Assembly: GCA_027576995.1 (NCBI GenBank)
Contig: JANBQC010000004.1
Coordinates: 1-64,000 of the forward strand
Length of the DNA stretch: 64,000 bases
From: Dimargaris cristalligena
Lineage: Eukaryota > Kickxellomycota > Dimargaritomycetes > Dimargaritales > Dimargaritaceae
Direction: 5' to 3'
The position numbers and the translations under genes were made by a program. Position 1 is the first letter of the stretch. Each line of letters opens with the position of its first letter. Under the pieces are notes generated by a model. The model searched no databases and was not told where the DNA came from. It was given only the letters and a program-made list of their open reading frames with translations. Of this stretch, positions 58,001 to 64,000 are shown piece after piece.

Positions 58001-58021
58001 AAACCCTCCTACCACTACTAG
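52022..58021 (+). CDS. CHD subfamily III chromatin remodeler (CHD7/Kismet-like)
   Basis: A nuclear ATP-dependent nucleosome remodeler of 1948 residues, from exons 52022-52354 and 52508-58021 (donor GTAAGT, acceptor GCGCTAG, phase 0). The order is: acidic N terminus; double chromodomain (about 204-335: FLVKFKGSSYLHAEW, YVLVKWCNLPYDESTWE); SNF2 ATPase with ADEMGLGKT (395-403) and DEAH (509-512); helicase C with VLIFSQM (about 709) and ARCHRIGQ. It continues with SKKEVEELLKKGAYGALMDD (about 866), SKFCDEDIDQIL and FWDKWAKKA, which are specific to CHD6-9/Kismet. SANT-SLIDE-like units follow (WTQAEKTRLERKIMIWGYGKW; DRDLLLGIYKYGYQQYH at about 1170) and a second set, DFYKTLFSFGVE (about 1375) with DIGLMQGVVQYG. 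No BRK domain was found, and the tail is disordered. CHD1 is excluded by these linker motifs. The ATPase residues look intact. Confidence 0.93.
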
Positions 58022-58931
58022 AATATATATATAATACCACCCATTATATGAACTTACCATCTCTAGTCTATGTAGTTATAATAATAGATGGTGGCCAATA
58101 GTGATAACACTTTAGTACATTGGTTGTTGTTGTCGGAGTGGTTTTTTCTCTATTCATTTATTATCTTATTATTGTTCGGTCGCGTTGGCTTGTAACTTCG
58201 TATTTATTTAAAGAATCGTCAATTGATTGAGTTGCTTTAGTTGCCCACCCCCTCCCCTTCCCATTTTACTAATATGTTTTCTTGGGGGAGGTTTTCCTCA
58301 TCCGTAAATTATAATACATTTTAAAAAAAAATCGGTATAATATTTATAAGCGATCCATCAACCGACCCCCCATTATGTACCGCCCTATTGCGCCGCCCGT
58401 TTATTTATTTTAAAGAGGACCAAACCGCCGTAGTTTGCGATTAGTTTCCCAACCATTCCTACATTATAGTATTCCACGGCCACACTAGATGGTCTTCCTA
58501 AATTTTCCGCGCAAGTATAAATATATACACCACCAGTGAGTGGGGCACGCTACCAAGTATTATAAATCCGTTTATTATTTATCCACAAACCCAAGTGTAT
58601 ATGTCAGCAATCCGGGACGTTCCTTCGACCCCCCCCCCTACACACATACATACCGATATGTATTCATTCGCTTTAGTGTATTTACTCTTAGTACGTTTCC
58701 GACTACTCGGTACTTTAATTTGACAGTTTAATTTAATTATAATAAACATGAAATGACGGCAATAGAATCGGATAATACGCTGCATTGAAGGGCAGCAAAC
58801 GAACTATCTGGAATAGGCATTGTGAGGTGAGTATTAAAAAGACCAGCGAAACAATATGACTATCATTCTGGTATATACTCTCCCCAAGCCAGGTATCTTC
58901 TAAAAAGGGGGACCCTGATGTCACACATTCA
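58022..58931. other. Convergent CHD/SF3A3 3' spacer
   Basis: AT-rich spacer between the convergent 3' ends of the CHD gene and SF3A3. It contains a poly-A run near 58322 and short TA and (AC)n tracts. No gene was seen. Confidence 0.5.
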
Positions 58932-60292
58932 TTACAATAGACCCTGTCGCTTAAGATCTTCAAACGTTTTCTTATTAAACACATTCCCCTCATTATCTTC
59001 GAATTCCTCCATGAGTTCCACCTGGGTCGACTCCACTTTCCGGTCCGCCTTGATCCGATCACGCAGGTCGGTGGCCTCTTCAATATGGGTAATACCCGCG
59101 AATTGACGCATATGGGCGGGGGAAGTGATACCCAAACACCGTAGGCCATGGGCGTGCCGCCATTCGGCGAAATGTTTATCAAACGCCTTACGGCCCCGGT
59201 AAACGTAATTGCCGCAAATCTCGCAGGTGTAATTCACCCCCAGGCCGTGCAGCTTATAGAGCCAGTACGGGATGGGTTTGCCGTCCCAGCCCAGGGGTAG
59301 CTTCAAAGGGTTGTAGATTTGGTCCTCCTCGTCGGACTCGTATTGGTCCACGTCGATGTCGTCTTCCTGGAACTCGGCCTGGTTCGGTAGGGATGGGCGG
59401 GTGGGTGGGAAACCGAATAGAATCGAATACCAAAACGTATAAATTAGGTATATATATATATATGTGTGTGTGTGTGTATTTATAAATTTAAATGGATGCA
59501 TTAGTGAATAAAAGGAAACTTACGTTGCGTTCCTCTTCAGTAAGGGCCTGTTTGCGTTCAATATTAGCCCGCGTATCCTCCCGTTTTTCACTGAGGACTT
59601 CCAAAGCCTTCGTGATGAGCGTTTCCAACCAAGCCACCGCCCGGTCCTTGGTGCGCTGTTCCTGTTCAGAAGCCCGTTGCGCCCGGCGAATCTCGGCCGG
59701 GTCCACCCGATCGGTCGCCACGGCAGCCGCGGCGGCGGCGGGGGTGATGGATTTCTGTGCGGCAAACGTTTGGACGGCCTTGGCGTGTTTGCGACTCTTC
59801 AAGTGGGCGTCGAACACCGTCTGTTTCGCGTACTGTTTGTGACAGGGTAGGCAATAGAGGTGAGCAGTGGCCCGTAGGTCGAGCGAAGTCTCCTCCCCCT
59901 CCCCGTTACCTTCACCCTCTCCGTTCCCAGCAGTCGCGGCGTGGGCCGGGTCACTCTGATCGGATGTCCAGCCGGGGATCTGGTCCCGCTCCCACCGGGT
60001 GGCGAAATCGGCCTCGGCCTCCTTTGTGAATGCCGCCACGTCGAAGAGGGGCATGGCCCGGGCGAAGTAGTTATGCAGGTACTCGTTCAGGGCGGCGAGG
60101 TAGTCCCGGTAGGCCTGCTTCTTATGCGACCGCGGGATGGTGGCGAAGTGGTCCATTTCGCTTATATAGGTGAGGTAGTCGAGTTTAGGGACGTCCTTAA
60201 GGTTGATGTACTTATCGAAGAGTTCGTGAAGGTCGAGGTATTTCCCCGCGCCCTCTTCACCTGAGAAGACCCTGTCCACCACTAAAATACCC

Positions 60293-60328
<36 letters not shown>

Positions 60329-61136
60329 TAAAATCAGGTCAGTCGATTGGGGCTCCGGTTATTTAGCATGTAGGTGCATGGCGAGTAAACCACCAATATC
60401 TAGATAAAAGAGAGAAATGAGTGTATAATACGCAAGGGCATATATAAAATTAGAAGTGATACTGCATAGAAAAGGAGGACGCTGGCATTACCTGTCTCTT
60501 CGTTCTCTTCCTGGCGTTCCCGGTTTTCCTTATCCCGAATAAACCTGAGTTCCATGGGTTCCACGGGCTCATCGGGGTACCGCTTGTGGTGATCCAACAC
60601 ACCTTTGAGTTGATCGTAAAACCGATCAAACTCGCCGGGCTCCCGGAGCCGTTTAACTTCCGCCTCGTAGGGACCCTCGAGATCCGTGTACCGTTTGTGA
60701 ATATCCTGGCTGATTTGGTGGATTCGACCAATATAGTCGTTAATGGCATGGTCGCGGTTTAGCTTTTGTTTGGTCTGTGAAAGAGGGGAATAGGTAGATA
60801 TAGATATATAATAGAGCGAGTATATGCAGTTGAGTATAATGATTCATATGGTGAAGGACACATGGGTCGCGCAGCAAAAAAAGCTGGGGGAGTCCCAAAG
60901 TAAACCTGGGGAATAGAAACTGACCCATTTCGCCAATGAGAGTGTGTTGCGTCGGCCAATGCGAAACTCAGAGGGAGGCGGGGTAAAGAGCGTGTGCATT
61001 AAAAGAACTGGGACTAAAGGCAACTGAAAAGTCGACCTACGGTATTGGCATCTGAGAGGTACAGCTGAACTATTGCCTTTTCGATACGTTCGATCTCCTC
61101 ATGCTGGTGCCGCTGCTGCTCTAATAGAGTTTCCAT
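58932..61136 (-). CDS. SF3A3: Splicing factor 3A subunit 3 (SF3a60/Prp9)
   Basis: SF3A3 is part of SF3a in the U2 snRNP and helps U2 bind the branch site. Four exons join in phase: 61136-61041, 60774-60492, 60281-59524 and 59378-58932, giving 527 residues. Exon 1 is METLLEQQRHQHEEIERIEK, as in animals. Later come FYDQLKGVLDHHKRYPDEPVE and KYLDLHELFDKYINLKDVPK, then the first C2H2 finger (HLYCLPCHKQYAKQTVFDAH, then LKSRKH). Exon 4 has IYNPLKLPLGWDGKPIPYWL, the second finger CEICGNYVYRGRKAFDKH (then FAEWRH), MRCLGI-type HGLRCLGI, and ends VFNKKTFEDLKRQGLL. Length and motif order match the family. The introns contain an (AAT)n run (60296-60327) and TA/TG runs (59449-59478) close to acceptors. 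Unlike some SF3A3 proteins, the finger-linker region is only lightly acidic. Confidence 0.96.
60294..60327. repeat. (AAT)n microsatellite in SF3A3 intron 2
   Basis: About eleven AAT units lie in the intron, ending about 13 bases upstream (minus strand) of the exon 3 acceptor at 60282. The repeat therefore occupies the usual branch-point and pyrimidine-tract zone. Confidence 0.9.
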
Positions 61137-61923
61137 GGCAATCGGAGGTTATAGAGGACGTCGATTGTTTCACCCGGGAGAGGTGTGCAAAATAACGCAA
61201 TAGATGATGCAAAAATAAAGGTATTGAGAACGCGGCAATACAGGAATGAAGTAGAGTGGTAAATTCAGTAGGTCAATTTAGGAAAAAGAAATTGCATCCA
61301 CGGAGGTAAAGATGGGCTTACAATAAATAACTAACTAGTGCGAATATAGTGCGCCACACAATTACATAGTTAGCCAATAGCGATGTAGCCCCAAAAATAC
61401 ACCAACAGACATGGCCCATGAATGGGCCTCGTCCACTAATCATTTTTCGAGGTAATATGGTTTTTAGGTGCTATTGAGTGTTTATTATTATTTAATTGTA
61501 TGTCGATGGCCTGAAAGAATGGGTAGATTCGCAGCGAATACGACCAAATATAAGGGGGTGAAAGTATCTTAAATATGCAACCCGCTTAGTGGAAACTGCC
61601 ATGATAATAAAAAAGGGGAGAACGAACAGAGTGTATATACAAAGCAAAAGACCGGGTCTTTTCAGAGAGGGGAGAGGTATGGGGAAAGGAAGGATTAGTC
61701 GCCGAAACAGACAACGCAGTAGTAAGCAATGAGTGGTAAAATGGGCGAAATTGTCGCACAATGAAACGCAAGTGCAAAGATGAGAAATAAATAAGGTCTA
61801 TAGCAAGTAGCAGGGAAAAGCAAACTGAGCAAAATATTGCATAACAATCAATCAATCAAATCAGAGGAGAGGGGGTTGGGTATTACATATATATCCCCCC
61901 AACCTCCACACCCACATTACCGC
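61137..61923. other. SF3A3 upstream / Fhl1-like 3' flank
   Basis: About 790 bp of AT-rich spacer between SF3A3 and the next minus-strand gene. It must hold the SF3A3 promoter and the other gene's 3' end. No ORF with a motif was seen. Confidence 0.45.
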
Positions 61924-64000
61924 CTACTCGTCCGATGCGGATTTAGTAGGTCGACCACGTTTCTTGGAGGCAGATTTGGACTTTGATGAAGTGGAACCCT
62001 GCGACAACGGGGATGAGGCGCGGCCCTCCGATTTATCACTGGTACGTTTCACCGGTGGCTGGACAGCGGTCGTACCGGTGGTGGTGGTAGTAGTAGGCGT
62101 AGCAGCCACGGGTTCCTTCTCCTGGATGTAGATCCATTTCTTGAGGGGCTTGTGCTTGGGCACCGGTTTAAAGTAATACTGGTTATCTTTGAGGGTACAC
62201 CGCCGGGCGGTACGCACTAAGCCCTCGTAACTCTCCTGACGACCGGAATCGCTATCCTTGTGGGGCTCGTAGTACCACAAGTCATCAGCAATGCGGTTCG
62301 ATGCGTCCTTGCTGTGGCGCACCACCCGGCCGAAGCAGGGATGGTCGACCATCAATGAACGGATACGACCCTTCCAGCCCTGCTCTACGGACGGCTTGGA
62401 AGGATCCTCGCTCACCAGCTGGGGATGGCTAAGGGTGAGGGCATGGAAGATATCGGCCACCGTGTGGGATCGCTTGGCCGAGAATACCATGGTGTCGATC
62501 ACCAAGGGTAACAAGCCAGCCTGGTCTAACGGGGACAAACTCGGCTTGGGTTTGGCTGGGGATTTGGACTTGGACTTGGGCCGGTTATATTTAGTGGGAC
62601 TCTGGGGGCTCGGGATGGAAGGGGGACTCTGCGGGGTTAGGTCAGAGGAAACAGGCAATGCCACAACCGGGGAAGTCGGCTGGAACGACTTCTCTTCGGG
62701 GATGGACACCGTCAGTAGGTTCGCCCTTAAGACCACAGGCTCCGTAGGGGTATCTGGATCGATTTTCAGTCGTTTAACAGACGGCCCATTGCAGTCCTCA
62801 TTAGCCCCTTTGACGGCTATAGTAGAATTCACGTCACTCTCCAGGTGCGGTTCAGGTAAGGGAAACTCCGAAACGGGGGAAGGCTGGGACTCCTCAAGGT
62901 CGACCAGCGATGGCGAGCAGGCCACGGACGAGAGGCTGCTGTCATCGCACATGAGTGGGGAGAGAAGGGAGGCGGGGGACGAAGGGGGCTCCGGGTCGAC
63001 GGTAGCAGAAGCAGTCAGCGGCACGTCGACGGGATGAATCGAATTGACCGGTGCCTCTTCTTCTACTACTGCCTCCTCCATCTGCTCCGTCACTTCCTCT
63101 TCTACTTCCACTACCTCGGGCACTATCTCCATAACGGAGGGTGGGGCCAAGGGAGAAGGAGGGGGCGGGGAAAGCAGCATCGGGGCACTGACAGGTGACT
63201 GAGTGGATGTAGCCGGGTAGATAAACCGGAACTGGACGCCGACGAAATCCAGCTGCTGCCCGTCCAACAGAGGAATGGTGGTTCCGGCGGGGTAAAGCTG
63301 ACTGTCCACCTTGACCCCATTGCGCCCGGTAATGTCCATAAGATACTGGCTGTAGGACATTGCCGACAACGACAATTCGCTAGAACCCCCGGAAGCCTCA
63401 CTATTTACCTGGGCCGAATGGGAACAGCGGATAGTAGCGTGAACCCGGGACACCTCCCGGTGCTGGCGGGTTAAGTCGAGGGTCGATTTGCGACCTCGGC
63501 CAATAACGATAGGGGCCTGGGGCGAGGATGGGCCCACGATGGTTCCGGTGGTGAGGAACAACGCATGGGATCCGGTTCCCGTTACAGTAGTAGGGACGGC
63601 ACCGGAACGTGCCGGCGATTCGACAGTGGCCGCTGTGGTGGTGGTTGAGTGAGACAATGAGTAGTTGGCGGCGGGTGTGGTCGACGACGGATAGGCGGGG
63701 TCCAGGGTGGAAGAAGAGGCGGTTAGAGTCTCCTTGACGTCATGGAGGGCTAAGGTAGCAGCGTCGTGCGGTTGGTTGGTCGGGTCAGCGTCAGTGGAGT
63801 TCAGAGCCACTTGTAACGGGGAGGCGGGAGTATGGCCGTTATTACGTAACCAGGCGGAGAAGGCATGGGCGGAAGTGGGTAGCGTGGTGGTGTCCTCGCC
63901 GTCACTATCGCAGTGAACCCGAATGTCGGTTTCGGGGACAGCGGGGTCGTCCAAGTCGGATAAATAGGTACTGCGTAGAAGTGGCGAGCTGTTATGAGGG
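61924..64000 (-). CDS. FHA plus degenerate forkhead protein (Fhl1-like), 5' end outside window
   Basis: The frame runs from the stop at 61924 to the right edge without an ATG at its start, so the 5' part lies beyond the window; at least 690 codons are present. An FHA domain comes first: IVIGRGRKSTLDL, the SRVHATIRCS strand, YLMDITGRNGVKVDSQ and LLDGQQLDFVGVQFRFIYP; the G-R, S-R-x-H and N-G residues are kept. After a Ser/Pro/Glu-rich linker comes a winged-helix segment like a weak forkhead: PLVIDTMVFSAKRSHTVADIF, then GWKGRIRSLMVDHPCFGRVVR and DDLWYYEPH. It ends with an AT-hook-like KKRGRPTK. FHA followed by forkhead is the layout of fungal Fhl1, a regulator of ribosomal-protein genes. The forkhead helix-3 sequence departs from the WxxSIRHNLS consensus, so its function is inferred. 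Confidence 0.75.
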   Translation of the reverse strand, partial: PHNSSPLLRSTYLSDLDDPAVPETDIRVHCDSDGEDTTTLPTSAHAFSAWLRNNGHTPASPLQVALNSTDADPTNQPHDAATLALHDVKETLTASSSTLDPAYPSSTTPAANYSLSHSTTTTAATVESPARSGAVPTTVTGTGSHALFLTTGTIVGPSSPQAPIVIGRGRKSTLDLTRQHREVSRVHATIRCSHSAQVNSEASGGSSELSLSAMSYSQYLMDITGRNGVKVDSQLYPAGTTIPLLDGQQLDFVGVQFRFIYPATSTQSPVSAPMLLSPPPPSPLAPPSVMEIVPEVVEVEEEVTEQMEEAVVEEEAPVNSIHPVDVPLTASATVDPEPPSSPASLLSPLMCDDSSLSSVACSPSLVDLEESQPSPVSEFPLPEPHLESDVNSTIAVKGANEDCNGPSVKRLKIDPDTPTEPVVLRANLLTVSIPEEKSFQPTSPVVALPVSSDLTPQSPPSIPSPQSPTKYNRPKSKSKSPAKPKPSLSPLDQAGLLPLVIDTMVFSAKRSHTVADIFHALTLSHPQLVSEDPSKPSVEQGWKGRIRSLMVDHPCFGRVVRHSKDASNRIADDLWYYEPHKDSDSGRQESYEGLVRTARRCTLKDNQYYFKPVPKHKPLKKWIYIQEKEPVAATPTTTTTTGTTAVQPPVKRTSDKSEGRASSPLSQGSTSSKSKSASKKRGRPTKSASDE

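Noticed and set aside
62291..63037. 248-codon plus-strand frame inside the Fhl1-like gene
   Set aside because: Antisense shadow of the FHA/forkhead gene. It has low-complexity composition and no motif.
63952..63954. Start of the Fhl1-like gene at 63954
   Set aside because: The codon is TTG, and the frame stays open to the window edge, so the real start lies outside.
1..64000. tRNA, rRNA genes or CRISPR arrays
   Set aside because: I looked for B-box-like GGTTCGAAT motifs and for regularly spaced repeats. The few GGTTCGA hits lie in genes or lack a cloverleaf, and no spaced repeats exist.

Overview
The window looks like nuclear DNA of a filamentous fungus, probably an early-diverging (non-Dikarya) lineage. 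The genes are typical eukaryotic ones with short GT..AG introns (GTAAGT-type donors, CTAAC/CTGAT branch sites, pyrimidine-rich CAG/TAG acceptors). Coding exons are GC- and CpG-rich, while long spacers are AT-rich and full of microsatellites. Kex2-type secreted precursors and a PEX2/XPO1/UTP4/SF3A3/MED18 housekeeping set fit a fungus. A subfamily-III (CHD7/Kismet-like) CHD remodeler argues against Dikarya. The lineage assignment is inference.

Layout, left to right. 1-2.4 kb: CpG-depleted repeat remnants (LTR-like). 3.3-4.1 kb (-): START-domain lipid-transfer protein. 5.6-6.1 kb (-): unrecognised 169-aa protein. 8.1-9.1 kb (-): Mediator subunit MED18, three exons. 9.9-13.9 kb (+): exportin-1/CRM1, four exons and then an assembly gap whose flanks are chimeric. 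14.6-17.2 kb: a second CpG-depleted repeat block that shares both inverted and direct repeats with the left end. 17.9-18.1 kb (-): small secreted pro-protein. 21.8-24.7 kb (+): UTP4 WD40 protein of the small-subunit processome. 25.5-28.3 kb (+): seven-exon PEX2. 29.0-30.4 kb (-): ornithine decarboxylase with a long upstream region. 32.8-35.9 kb (+): NVJ2/TEX2-type SMP lipid-transfer protein. 37.5-37.7 kb (-): 61-aa precursor of a short cationic peptide. 39.8-40.8 kb (-): 339-aa secreted repeat protein. 44.0-47.1 kb (-): a three-exon FHA-domain protein that I reconstructed from separate reading frames. 47.2-52.0 kb: long spacer with no recognised gene. 52.0-58.0 kb (+): 1948-aa CHD remodeler. 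58.9-61.1 kb (-): SF3A3/Prp9. 61.9 kb to the right edge (-): FHA plus degenerate forkhead (Fhl1-like) protein, whose frame is still open at the window end.

The genes do not form one pathway. They cover transcription and chromatin (MED18, CHD, Fhl1-like), RNA processing and export (SF3A3, UTP4, XPO1), organelles and lipid transfer (PEX2, NVJ2-like, START) and polyamine synthesis (ODC). The three secreted-protein genes are unrelated in mature sequence, but each has an identical TATAAATACC box about 200-250 bp upstream of its start, and two of them look like Kex2-processed precursors. I did not see tRNA, rRNA or CRISPR features.
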